From: Salminus brasiliensis
Lineage: Eukaryota; Chordata; Actinopteri; Characiformes; Bryconidae
Reading direction: 5' to 3'
DNA: 64,000 bases
NCBI RefSeq assembly: GCF_030463535.1
Contig: NC_132892.1
Location: 27,398,269-27,462,268 of the forward strand
Position numbers and translations under genes: made by a program. Numbering within the stretch: the stretch's first letter is position 1; each line of letters begins with the position of its first letter. Positions 1 to 13,700 of this stretch are shown here, piece by piece. The notes beneath the pieces are model-generated. The model saw nothing but the letters and a program-made list of their open reading frames with translations. It had not been told where the DNA came from and did not search any database.

Positions 1-244
1 TAGAGGAGCAGCACCTTATGTAGAAGATCATCTGGTGGAGACATGGTTGAAATGAGGAGAAAAAAAGAGGGACCTGCTCTATATATTCATTCCCTGTGAA
101 CACACCGGCTCATGCAGACACACAGACAGTATGTTGAATTACAGAACATGAGGAGAGAGGGAGGAAGAGAGGGGGGTAGAGGAAGGGAAGAGACTTCAAA
201 GAGAATCTGAATCTTTTTATAGCGGGCTCTGCAAAGCCTGTTAG

Positions 245-249
<5 letters not shown>

Positions 250-291
<42 letters not shown>
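250..291. repeat. (CT)n microsatellite
   Basis: Uninterrupted CT dinucleotide run, followed by a short GT stretch. A second CT run lies at 430-469. Confidence 0.95.
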
Positions 292-299
<8 letters not shown>

Positions 300-424
300 T
301 TTATATATAATGAACATGATCATTGCAGAAATCTCTGAGTGTTTATATATGATGTCCCTCTCCCTATCTCTCTCTGTCAATTTCTCATATTCTACATATC
401 TTTCTCTCTCATATATATTCTCTC

Positions 425-473
<49 letters not shown>

Positions 474-1500
474 CATTAATCTGTCTTGTCTTGAATGGCT
501 TCTGTCATATGTAAGCTGTCTCTCTTATGTCTTGTATGTTTCTCTCCCCATCTCTGGCTGGCTGTTTTTACTTCATTTTTACATTGTGTCCACATTACAT
601 GATGATTGGATCTATAAAAATGCTCCAAAATGATGTCCATTGAGTTAAGAAGGTGACGTTGCTGTTTTGGAGATGCAAGGTTTTGGTGTGACAACAAATT
701 GCAAAACACATACATTGTGTGCCTCTTTCTCTCACTCTTTCTCTCTGCTTAAAGACTGAAGAAAGGGGGGTAAATGGGAGGGACCGTTTCCATTAAATAA
801 ATAATGTATCTGATGGTATAGCAGTAAAGTGTCGCTCCATGTAGCTCTCCTCACTTCAGTATTCCACCAACGCTGGGTGTTCCATGCTGAGATGAAGGCA
901 AGGGTAGCTGTCTGGCCTGCACCTGTCTCTGATTGGCCTCCCAAAAGAAGGTCAGGAAAGCGCTAGCCTTTTATTGGCTGGATGGCTGAAGAGGTCTGTT
1001 ATGATTAGTAGAGAAAGACTATGGTGTTTTCTGATTGGTGAAGAAGTGAATTGGGGGGCTGGGGTTCTTGTATTTTTGAGGAGGATTAAAGCCCTAGGAT
1101 AGAGCGCAGTGCCAGAAACCTACAGCTGTGTGTGTAAGAGAGCGAGAGAGAAAGAAAGAGAGAGTAAAAGAATGAATGAATGGCACTTGGACATAGAAAT
1201 TGAGAGAGAAATACTGAGTGGGGGGAAAAACTAGTAGGGAGTGAGAGACATTTGGGGAAAAGAAGGGAAGAGAGGCAGACTGGAACAGAGACACAGAAAG
1301 TGTGAGACACTTGGAAGGAGAGCAAGAAGGATGAAAAGAAGAACCAGGAGAGACTCTGGAACAGAGACAGGAAAAAAAGGAGTGCAGAGAGCACGGAAAA
1401 GCAACTAGAAAGAGCGAGACACCAAGCGAGATGGAGAAAAGAGGAAAGACGAACAGAGAATAGAGGGCGAGAGAAAAAGAAGGCAGCAGAAACTGAGAGA

Positions 1501-1503
<3 letters not shown>

Positions 1504-1564
<61 letters not shown>
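1504..1564. repeat. (GT)n microsatellite
   Basis: About 30 perfect GT units. The flanks (1120-1500 and 1565-1690) are purine-rich (GA-type) on the plus strand, so the whole block is low complexity. Confidence 0.95.
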
Positions 1565-1573
<9 letters not shown>

Positions 1574-1690
1574 CTAGTAGAAAGAACTCTTGCAAAGACA
1601 GAAGAACAAAAGAGTGGAGTCTGGAACTAAGAGACTGAGAAAGAGAGACAGAAATTGAGGGAGAGAGACATTGTTCTATTGAAAGGGAAG

Positions 1691-1691
<1 letters not shown>

Positions 1692-1735
<44 letters not shown>
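1692..1735. repeat. (CT)n microsatellite
   Basis: About 21 perfect CT units directly after a GA-rich stretch. Confidence 0.95.
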
Positions 1736-1737
<2 letters not shown>

Positions 1738-2679
1738 CCACTTCTCCAGTGTAGAGCTGTGGATTAGCGTTGTGTGTTCTTATGCCTTGGCGTCTGTATC
1801 CGTGTCTCCAGTTGTCAGAGATCATCTCCTGCATATGGGTCACGACACACACACACACCTTTTCACTAGTTATCAGCAACAGGCGATACAGGACTTCTGT
1901 TTTGGCTTTTTTTTTTCCCCCGTTTTGTCAGGTCCTGTAAGTGCTCTGTCTTGGCTCAAGACTGTGATACCTTCCTCTATTGGATTGCACGGCTCTTCTG
2001 AAGGACGCCATGGAGCTGCTAGCTAGATCGTTGCATCTCTGCATCAGGGTTTGCCAGGCGGCTCATTTTCACATTTGGGTTTTTCCACCACTTCTGGTGC
2101 TTCTGTAGAGCGCTCTTCATATATCGGACCTGTACCGTATGAATAAGCAGCCATTTGTCAGAAGGTTCGAGAGACTAGTTCCAAAACACTGGTGAAGCTT
2201 GTCCTCGGCTCAGCACACACAAAGACACGGACTGGTATGTGTGTTGGGTTTGAGGGTACAAGATGGATATGATGACCGCTTGTTGGAGGGGGCAGGTAGG
2301 TGTGAGATGAGCGATTGCCGTTTGGTACTAGAAATAGTGCAAATGATTGCTCCTGTTGGTGTGAAGCTAGAGCTGCATGGTATGGCCGAAATACCATATA
2401 TCCATAACATAGTGGCATGGTTTGACCTGTCTTGTAAGATTTTTTTTTTCAATTTAATTCTTTGTTGAAATAATAAATAAATGGTCTAAACAGGTCTCTT
2501 GTATAATGTAGCCTTCCACTGTATCAATATGGCCAATAGTGCAGTAATAATTGCAATGTAATTATTTTAACAAATTTAACAAACATGTAACATCTTGTAC
2601 AACTCTCATATCTGCTACTAAGTGCCTGTAAGTGTGTGGATCTGTCTGTGTGTATTAATGTTGATCTGTGTGTCTGTAG

Positions 2680-2937
2680 GAGGAACAGGCTGCCAAAGCA
2701 AAGGCTGAGAAAATTCGCGTGGCTCTGGAGAAAATTAAAGAAGCACAGGTCAAAAAGGTGGGTGTGGCCAAATTTCCTGTTTTATCTTTTTAGATATATA
2801 GATTGGCACTATCGCACAAAAACATTGTATTTCCATTTTTTTTTTTTTTTGGACATCATTTAAATCAGGCTACTTTACATTTCATGATTAATGGACCAAT
2901 AGAAATGCTTCAAAATTACCTGGAATTAAAATGTAAA

Positions 2938-3033
<96 letters not shown>

Positions 3034-6000
3034 TGAGTACCGCATTAATTTCTTTCCACCAATTTATAGTTCCTTAACCAGCAGCTTGTTGCTATGTCAC
3101 AGTAACGAACTCCACTGCAGCCTGCAGTTCTTTCTCCAGCTCCTTAGATGGAACAATTAATTAAACCCTGTTTCCCACTAACTTTTTCCTTGTCCATTTA
3201 TTTATTTATTTATTTATTTATTTTAAATTTTTTATTTTTATTTTTTTATGATTTATTTAAATGAAGCAGAACAACTCCTAAATAGAAAAAAAAGACAAAG
3301 ATTTAAGTCTGTGTCTGGAGAGTTGCTTGTGCTAGGGTTATTTTGCAAGTTGATGCAACGTTACATAATGCTGCAGTTCCTCATTCAACTGCTAAATGGC
3401 AGTACTGACCTCACTCACAGCTGCAGATACCCATTGAAGTCAGTGTTGAAATCCCAGCTTTAAGTGCGGAATAAATGTCTCCAGTGGAATGGTATTGACC
3501 ATGGTATTGACCTCAAAACCACTGATCAGTCGATCTCTAATTTCTATTGGCCCACTCACTTGACAAAGGATGATTTACTAAAGGGAATCTGTGGGTGTAT
3601 TAAATTACACATTTTCAAAAAGTCAATAAGCAGAAATGAAGAGGGTGTTGTTCCCACAGCGACCATGTTTATATGCATGTAGTCGTTTGGACACCTCCAG
3701 TCTCATGACAATTACAACGTTTTATGTGAGTATATGGTAATGTGACAAGATTTTATTTCAAGGACTTTGAGACTGGATTTGTTGGTTTGTTCATCCAGCA
3801 GAGTAGTGTGATAGTGTGGGTGTGTGCATGTATTACTCTCCCTTAGGCTTAGTATATCTGCAAGCTCAGTGCTGCACAGCATGGTGAATCTCCCATACGC
3901 TCTGCAGAGACAGACAAGGAGCGAGAGCCTGGTAGAAACTAGGTCAGTGTCTGTGTGTGCATGTTTGTGTCTGTTCACAGTGTACTGAGAGAGATGCAGC
4001 ATCAAGGTTTTGTTCATCAACACAAGTGGTGCATTCTTGTGTTGAGTCTTTCTGTCCTTCAGAACTGGTCTCAGAGCAGCCCTGTTTCTTTAGGACAGTA
4101 TAAAAGTCTATATCTCTTCATTGCACCACTGAGTAAGTGAATGAAGTGGCTTTGACAAATGCCACCAGGCACATCTTCACGCTGAGGACGTCAATGAAGC
4201 TCGGTGTGGTGAATAGGCCTCTGTTGCAGTGACTGACGCTTCTATTGCTTCAGTATGAATTTGGTGGAAACTGGTAGCTTTGAGCAATCGTGGTACGCGG
4301 GAGCATGGCCAAAATGAATCAGCCCGATGATGAATAGGATGAATAGCCTAGCCTACATTGCATGAATGGATTTATATGAGGAAGTGTAAATCTCTGACCT
4401 CAGCACTGCTTAGTTTGTGATACCTTAGATACATATATATAATATATATTTGGGTGGGAGGCAGTCTAGAAATGGGGGTATATTTTCACGATTTAATCCT
4501 ATATAAACATTGTTATTTTCAAAAGTCAATTTTTCTGAATCAACTTTATTGAATCTTTATTGAATCAAATACTCAAATGTTATATTCAAGTATTCCTATT
4601 AATATTGCTTGATTTATATTTATGCTCAAAAATGAAGTAAAAGACTCACCCCACAGATTTGATTTGGACATGAATACAACTTTAATATGATACAATTTTA
4701 CATGAAATAATCTAGTCTGGTTTTTAGTTTTTGGAGCTTACTCTATTAACATGATTAATTTATTTGTATAGCTCTTTTTACAGCTGTGTTGTCACAAAGC
4801 AGAATCAGTATTTGTTTTTTATTTATGTATTTATAAATATATATTATTAAAAGTGTTTGTGATACTGAGTGAATTCCTCATTCAGTTTATACACAATGTG
4901 TTAAAATTGTCTACACTTCTGAGTCTTGCCTCCATGTCCTCACCTCAAACTAGATTCCAGATGGCACATCTAAAAACAGAATTGTATTGGGTTTTATGTC
5001 TGTCACAGTCAACTCTGTTAATGGTTTTGACAACAATGCTCTGCTGCTTTGTGGTCTGACACCTGGTGGCTCAGTTCACTTTTCTGTGGTTCACTTTTCA
5101 ATAATACCACTCACAGCTGATGGTGAAGTATCTAGGAGGGAAGAAATTTCAACAACTGACTTGAATCAGTGTCAGTGGCATCCTTATTACAGAACCATGC
5201 TGGAATTCAGTAATTTTGTTAGAACCATTTATTCTTTCACTAATGTGTGTAAATGTAAACAGTACCTCTAGAGTCTTTACCTGTTTAAAGGTTCCTTATG
5301 GAATTAGGTTCCAACCAAAAGTGGTTCCTCTATGGAATCATCCCAAAAAACCTTTGTTGCACCATGTACTTTAATGTAGCTAGATTTTTTTCATTTCATT
5401 TCAGATCATTTTAGCACCCTTTGTAGCAGCATTTTTAAAGTGTGTGTTCTGGTTTGAACAGAAAAGCTTTATTTAAATGAATAGGTCATTAAATGAATAG
5501 GTCATATTAAATTAAATGAATAGATTTACATGTCCAGTTAATTTCATAGTGTTAAGAAAATGCAGCATCGGTTGTAATTTGGGTTACAGTTCTTTTTAAG
5601 GAATTGGAGAAGAAGAGTTTTGAAAGCATAGACTGTCTTCTCTGTTGCTGGTGTGGGGAAATGTGCCACACGCTGCTCATCTCCATATTACTGTGCAGAC
5701 CCCTGGCAGCAGTATGCCTATTCAGCCCTCCTCTCTCATATAGGAATGAAAATTGGGTGTGAAATGTGGGCTTTTGGATGGGCCTGAGTTTCTGATTGTT
5801 CAGTCTCTTATATAGTAGAAGTATTTTATGTAGATTAGAAATCCAGCCAGAGCAATGCTCCAAATATTTAGTTGTTGAGTTTATAGTATTTATATGAAGC
5901 CTTTCAGTTTTTGTTTACATTTCTTAAGTTACTTTAGTGCTATCAAAACCTCATTGCACCTTAATTTTAGTTTAATTTTAATTTAATTAACTCCTTTACA

Positions 6001-7713
6001 TTATGCAAACTGGTCAAGATAAATAGACCACTCAATGTGGGATGATTCATGTTTTCCTTAAATGCAATGCAGTGCATTTGTGCTGTTAGGCTTTCTGGCA
6101 ACATATAGCTCTGATGGCTTTTTCCACACAACACGGTTCAACACAGAACGTTAGCAAACCAGGCAGAGCTTGCTTTTCTTAGCACGGTTAGCTAACTTTT
6201 CCTGAGGCCACAGAATCATTAAGTGGGAGTGCTTAATAACTTAGAGATCCGCTGATTGGATCCACATTTGCGGCACCTCCATGTCTCCTGATCTAGGGTC
6301 TTTATATTTCCAGGACAGAAAATGACAGAGGCCTAGGCTAATGTAGCAAATACGGCTTTAGCTAACTGTTAGCATAGTGCTAACTGCATGCCAGAACCAT
6401 CACACATTTGTGTCAAGTTTCAAACTGACTTTCTAAAGTGGATTTCAGCATTATTTAGTGTACTATATCTATGAAATGGCCTCCTGAGATTGTAGTGCAA
6501 GAGTAAAGAATGAAACTGTTGCATAATAATTATGAGACACTGTGCAAATCGCAGCATGAGTCAACCAGTCCAATTTCTGGTAAAGTGCATTACACGGCCT
6601 CCTCTGTGCTGAAACTAAGCCAGCTCCGGTAGTGCATTCGGTGCAGGAGGCACATGTTTAACATGAACATCATTCCTAAGGTCCTCTATCTTTGAGTCAT
6701 TTGACTGTGATTCATCGCTTCTTCCTGTTTTTCCTCAGCTGGTGATCCGCGTGCACATGTCGGATGAAAGCTCAAAGACCATGATGGTGGATGAGAGGCA
6801 GAGTGTGAGGCAGGTGCTGGACAGCCTGCTGGATAAGTCACATTGCGGATATAGCCCAGACTGGGCCCTGGTGGAGACCATCACTGAGCTGCAGATGGGT
6901 ACGAATATACTCTTGTTTATTTTTACCTCATCAAGATGTGATTACAGTACATACAGAACACCACATTTACAGTACAGTGTAGAAGTATTGGCACTTATCC
7001 ACAGTATTGTAGAGAGTTTGTGCTTGTAAAAGCTCATATTAGAACAGATGCAGGTAAACATTAATACAGTAAAAGGAAGCAAGCATTTCTCTTTCTGAGT
7101 AAAGTAGTTGAGATATTGTGAGCTAAAAAATAAAATATAGAAATAATCCAAATCCAGATTAAAGATTTGGATTCAAATCAAACCTGATTTTCATATGTAA
7201 TATGTTCAAGACAAGACAACCATATTCACCATTAGTGTTTGGCTTCCACCTTTAACCCATCCGTGCAGTGAAACACACACAGTGGACAGTAAGCACACAT
7301 GCCCAAAACAGTGGGCAGCCATTGCTGCAGCACCTTGCTGAAGAACCCAACAGTGACAGCTTGAGGGTTGGGCACTTCCTTCCCGGATCACTCTTCGTGT
7401 GATGTTGGTCAGCACAGGCGTGTGTTAACTGTTGTATCAGAGCTGGGAAGCCACACTTTCCTCAAAGTGCGCTGATACCTTGTTACCTTACCTCTCTTAT
7501 TCAAACACACACTTTCAGAGCGTATATTTGAGGACCATGAGAACCTGGTGGAGAATCTTCTGAACTGGACCAGAGACAGCCAGAATAAGCTCATGTTCAT
7601 TGAGCGCATTGAGAAGTATGCTCTTTTCAAGAACCCACAGGTGAGATATTACAACACACACTAACAGACTCTCACTTCATAGCTTCTCTTAGATATAGCT
7701 GCAGAACAGCTGT

Positions 7714-7753
<40 letters not shown>

Positions 7754-10700
7754 ACAGAGTTAACTCTCTCCCCTTCTTTGAAACGCATCATTCTTCTTTT
7801 CTGTATCTCTCATGTCTGCATGTTTCTCTTGTTTTCCAGAATTACCTTCTGGGAAGGAAGGAGACTTCTGAGATGGCCGACAGAAACAAGGAGGCTCTGC
7901 TGGAGGTCATACACATGCGCACACACACGACTATGCACACACTTTACCGAACCACATATTACTGTCACACTATTACTGTAAATACTGCTTTACCCAGGAA
8001 ATCGTGCCTTTTTTGTAGATTAAACAAACACACATGCAGACAGACACACACACATACACACACACACACACACACAACAGATAATCTTGGAGCTTATATT
8101 CTAATTATGCTGGTAATGATTGGTAGCATTGAATTGCCTTGTGCGTGCATGTGTGTGTTTATGTAGGAGTGTTTCTGTGGTGGGTCAGTGTCTGTGCCAG
8201 AGATTGAAGGAGTGCTCTGGCTAAAGGACGATGGGAAAAAATCATGGAAGAAGCGCTACTTCCTGCTACGTGCATCCGGCATCTACTTTGTACCTAAGGG
8301 CAAGGCCAAGGTATGTGGGCGTGTGTTTTTTATTACCCTTCTGTATATGTTTATATCACTGTGTGTATGTGTGTTGTCACTAAATAAATAATGGATTGCA
8401 GAATGAGTTTCTCAGCGGCATTTCCTGTTTATGGATCCACTTAACATTGTCGGCATAAACCATATGCTGTCTGTAAGCCTTAAGAAACATGCACCTTCCA
8501 TATCCTTCTCACATTGCCTCACTTTTAATGTGATGAGTCAGTTTTGTATTCAGATGGATAGTGTAGACTTTGTAGTGTGTCTTTCTCTGTGTTCTTTATT
8601 CTGGAGCAGTTCTGAAAGCGCTCCCTTTACTGAACACAGTTACCAAGATTATGACATTTGTTTCCTTTTTTTGCTTTTGTCTTCAGGCCTCAAGAGACTT
8701 GGTGTGCTTCTTACAGTTGGACCATGTCAATGTTTATTATGGACAGGACTATCGGAGCAAGTACAAGGCCCCCACTGACTACTGCCTTGCCCTCAAGGTA
8801 GGGGGCTATGTGTGCATACACGTTATATTGACAAAAGTATTGGGACACCTGCTCATTTCTTCTGGAATCAAGGGTATTAAAAAACAGGTTAAGGTTAATT
8901 TGTTTTGGTGGTGCCTCTACAGGGGCTAGACAAGCAGGGTGCACTGCTGTATCAGCAATGGGTGCAACTTAAGGTAGCTGAATGCATTCATTAGAACAGG
9001 TGTTTTTGCATCTTTAAACATTTGAAAATGTTTTCTTAAATATTTTCTTACGCTTACATCGACCTCACACTAGTCTTGGACTATAAGGGTTCAGAAGTAC
9101 GGCCTATAAAATGATCTGTTGAAATAGTTGAATTACAGAGTTAATGGTTAACAGGATTAAAGGTTTGTTTGTTGTTCTTAAAGTATTGTTACTGTCTACA
9201 TAATGCTAGCTCATATGACCTCAATTCTGTATCACAATTAACTAAACATTTTATGCTGATTAAGACTAATGAACGATTATAGAAGCTGCTAGAGTTGCTC
9301 AGTTGGCTCAGTGTTCTCTGCGTCGCTTCCATGTCATAGACTGGAGAATGTCAGAATCTTTGTAAAAAACAGTGGATGTTTCTTTTTAGAGGTTTATTCT
9401 TATAAACTTGTGGTGTTTATCTTTAAACCCTTCGTAAGGTTTTTCTTAGGCAAGCTGTTGTGAACCCGGCCCCTGGTTTTTAAGTCAGTGTACAGCTTTG
9501 CTGTGTTAATGTGGTGATGCCTTGTTTTGTGTTCTGAGCAAAGAAGGGTTTGTATTGCTAAGGCAGAAAATGTTGCTGCCCTCTAGTGGTAATTTTAAAT
9601 ATGAGCTCAGAGCCAAAACCTTCTGGAATTTCATGGTAACAACATGGACTGTTCCCACAGCACCCTCAGATTCAGAAGAAATCTCAGTACATCAAGTATT
9701 TGTGCTGCGATGATGTCAGGACCCTTCACCAGTGGGTCAATGGGATCCGCATCGCCAAGGTAAGCAACTCTGGAATAAGAGTGATTGTTCTGATGAAAAT
9801 CATATTCATAACAATTTGGCACATACTTGAATTGTTGGTGATTGGTGTGTTTTTGATTTTTCTTTGCTTTCGTTTTGTTCTAAAGCTATAAGGCTAATGT
9901 CGCTAACAAATAATGGAAGTGTATAGCCATTCGTTGATATTATGCTAACTGGGATTCAGCGTAGACTTGCTTCTGCATGAAGTGCATGTGAAATTCCATG
10001 GTAATTGCTTTTCTTTAATGAAGGATAACTGCCTGAATGCATGTGTATGTTTCTCTACAGTATGGGAAACAGCTCTACTTGAACTATCAAGAGGCTATGA
10101 AGCGCACTGAGGCAGCCTATGACTGGTCTTCGCTATCCAGCTCCAGTATAAAGTCTGGCACCAGCTCGGTCAGCATTCCTGGTGAGTCTCCTGCAGTCTG
10201 TTACTTCTTTCATGCTTTACGGTTATTGTAGAAGTTGAATACTTTCCCAGACATTACCCGGAGGAGCTGTATGTGTCAGCGCAAATGTCTGAAGTCGTAC
10301 AGGCCATTACCCATACTTTGCCCTGCCTGGGTAATGTCTGAGTGAGCCCATTTGTAAATAGAGCAGGTAATTTTCCATAGAATTCACTGGGCGTGTTGTT
10401 TCTCATGCGACTGGCACAAAACCAAGATTATGCTATGCTATTTCCGCAGCATACATTTTGTGTCGTGCCGTGCCACCTGCATGTGCTATGCAAGTACTGC
10501 CCCCTACCTGAACACAAAACATTTCCTGTACGGATCTGACGCCGAAAACCTCTGGTTGTATACTACATGTGTGAAAGGGCAACTTCGGTGAATGTCCGGA
10601 CCTGATTCTCTGGGCATTTAACAGAGTTCATATGTAAAAGTCTTATATTTGTGGGGATTATTGTGAAGTTATGATCAATTTGAATTGCAATCATGTTTTT

Positions 10701-13700
10701 TGGATTTTCCCTGTTCTAACACACCTAGCTCAGCTCGTCTGCTAATTACCAGTTCTCCTGTTTGTTGTTGTGAATCTAGTGTCTAAATATAAAGGTTTTT
10801 TCCTTCTCCTGTAAGGTTGCTATTTTGGAGATGCAAAGGGTTTTTGTGCAACATATAATTATGCAGTATCTTATTGCTTATATCCTAATCTTGGATATGT
10901 CTGTCTTTTATAGAGTCACAGTCCAACCATTCTAGCCAGACGGACAGCGGCGTATCAGATGGTACCTCATCTACACACGCACGCTCCCAGAGTGTAGTCA
11001 GCTCTATCTTCTCTGAGGCTTGGAAGAGAGGCACTCAAATGGAGGAAAGCATCAGGGTGAGTTTACTTTGAGTGGAGGGCAGAGACGTTGGAGAAGAAGT
11101 ACCTGATGGTTTAGTTGTTTTTCCTGATCAGTTTAAGGTAATTGATTATTGCATAGGTGGATCATAGGGTGCCTTGCAGGACACTTTGTAACGTTTCTCA
11201 ATCTAAAGCTCAGTAGTAGTAGTGGTGGTGTGTGTGTCCTGGCTCCTTTACTAAAATAGTTTACTATTTTTCTTGTGCAGATGAGACCAGAGTCAACACG
11301 TTCGACCCACTCTACCCACAGTGGCCATAGCATCCACTCCAGTCATAGTAACCCTCCCCATGTAGCTCAGCAGCAGCATATGCATGCATCAGCCCATTCA
11401 CAGCAGCACACACCGCAGCACACCCAGCCACCCTCACATCCTCGTGGAAGCATTACTCATATCCCAGTTCAAGCTCCACCCCAGCCCTCTCCAGCTCCAC
11501 CCCCACCTCCTCCTCCGCCGCCGCCACCACCACCACCACCTCCCCCTGCCAGCGTCCCCCACCACTCTACTCCACCGATATTTGCAAAATACAGCACCAT
11601 AACCCGCCTTCAGAATGCTGCTCAGGCTCCTAAGCCACACCCCCAAGCCCAGCAAGTGCTTCCAAGCCCGCCCCCACAGGCACTGAAGCCATACACCAAC
11701 AATATTCCTCCAGGAGCAAATATCCCACCCCCACCACCCCCTCCTCCACCAGCGCCCATGCCTGCTCCTGGTTCAGCTATGGCCGTACTGAAACTTGGAC
11801 CTTCAAGTCCAAGTCCATCTGCAGTGCCTCAGTTCACCCCTCCAGTGCCGATAACCCCATCACCGCCACCACCTCCACCTCAGGCGCCCATACAGTCCCA
11901 ACCACTTCCACCTCCTCCTCCCCCAGTACCTATTCAATCTCAATCTTTTCCCCCACCTCCGCCTGTATCTATCCAGTCCCAGCCTCTTCCGCCTCCTCCC
12001 CCTCCTGTACCTGTTCAGTCCCAGCCTTTTCCTCCACCTCCACCTGTATCTATCCAGTCCCAGCCTCTTCCACCTCCTCCCCCTCCAATACCTGTTCAGT
12101 CTCAGCCTTTTCCCCCGCCTCCACCTGTATCTATCCAGTCCCAGCCTCTTCCACCTCCTCCCCCTCCAGTTCCTATTCAAACCCAGCTTTTTCCCCCACC
12201 TCCACCTGCGCTTATCCAGTCACAACCTCCTCCTCCTCCACCTCCACCACCACAACCAACCATCCAAAGCAATTTTTTTCCCCCTGCTCCTCTACAAACC
12301 AATGGCTTGCCCCCTCCACCCCGTCCCCAACCGGCCGTGCCTCTGCTAACCTCCAATGGCCTCAAGCACGTCCTGGCCCAAAAGTTCCCTAACTTGCCCA
12401 GGGATGTATCCCCTTCTGGTAGTCAAGCTCAGTCTCCACCTCCTCCTCCACCTCCTCCCCCTCCTCCACCTCCCACTCCTCCAGCCCCTCCTCTCCCTCC
12501 TCAGCAGCCTAATGCCACTGCGCCACCTCCCCCTCCTCCTCCACCGCCTCCCCCAGCCCCTGCCCAGCAACTTGGTCCACCCCGAGCCTTGCCCAAAATC
12601 TTCACTGGAGGATTTCCGCCCCAAACTGCACCAAAGCCTTCAGGCACTATCCTACCAGTGTCTCCGGTTGCACCCCTTCCTCAAGTTCCTCCACCTCCAC
12701 CGCCACCTCCACCACCTCCTGCACCAATCAAGAGCCATCCGCCACCTACTTTGCCTAAGCAGCACAGCATGTCCAAGACGCTGCCATTCTCGAGCCAGCA
12801 CTCTACTACATCATCTTTGGTCAAGCAACTCGCTAGCCAGTTTCCTGGTGCGGCTTCTACAGCAGCCAACCATGCAGAGAGCCACAAAGCCCCACTATCA
12901 CCACCTGTAGTGAAGACTAAACCAAAATGGCAGCCTGGTGGATTGCAGCAGCAGTCGCCTGAGTTTCCTCCACCTCCTTCAGACACCACGCTTGCTTTTC
13001 CACCACCCCCTGGTCCACCTCCTCCAGGCCCTACACCACCACCACCTCCTCCTCTTCCCCCAACTCTGTCAGGTTCCCCAATGAAGAAGTCTCCCTCGGG
13101 TGGTAAGAAACCGCCACCAACCCCTCAGCGCAACTCCAGCGCCAAGGCCGACTCTTCAACCGCATACCAGGAGTCCCGCCAGAATTTGGTAAGCAAGTTC
13201 AACCCCAGTGTAGCCTCTTCTGCTCCAAAGTTCTCTGGTTCACCTTCTAAGGATGTATTCACTGGACCCCCAGCACCCCCCAAACCTGGCAAGCTGAACC
13301 TGGCCAACCTACCATTGGCTTTGCAGAACAGAGTTGGCCAGAGCCGGCAGTCCACTGCAGATTTTCCCTCTCCTCCACCACCCGAGAACAACCTCTTTCC
13401 ACCTCCTCCACTTGAGTCAGACCTTCCCCCTCCACCGGCCCTACCAGGTGTACCCCCTCCACCGGCCCTACCAGGTGTTCCCCCTCCACCGGCCCTACCA
13501 GGTGTTCCCCCTCCACCGGCCCTACCAGGTGTTCCCCCTCCACCGGCCCTACCAGGTGTTCCCCCTCCACCGGCCCTACCGGGTGTTCCCCCTCCACCGC
13601 CCTTACCGGGTGTTCCCCCTCCACCGCCCTTACCGGGTGTTCCCCCTCCACCGGCCCTACCCGGTGTTCCCCCTCCACCGCCTTTACCCGGTGTTCCCCC

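Larger units (their letters stand above)
1..2679. other. raph1 5' intron or upstream sequence, microsatellite-rich
   Basis: No coding exon was recognised here. The first raph1 exon in the window starts at 2680 and continues a protein whose N-terminal part (in the mammalian protein an acidic region of roughly 270 residues) must be encoded further left, so this is most likely intron. It holds (CT)n tracts at 250-291, 430-469 and 1692-1735 and a (GT)n tract at 1504-1564. The long arginine/glutamate-rich or serine/leucine-rich open frames across these tracts are artefacts of dinucleotide repeats. An alternative promoter or first exon cannot be excluded. Confidence 0.6.

Noticed and set aside
87-633. 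Arginine/glutamate-rich and serine/leucine-rich open frames at the left edge
   Set aside because: They are translations of (CT)n/(GA)n microsatellites on either strand with no splice or start context.
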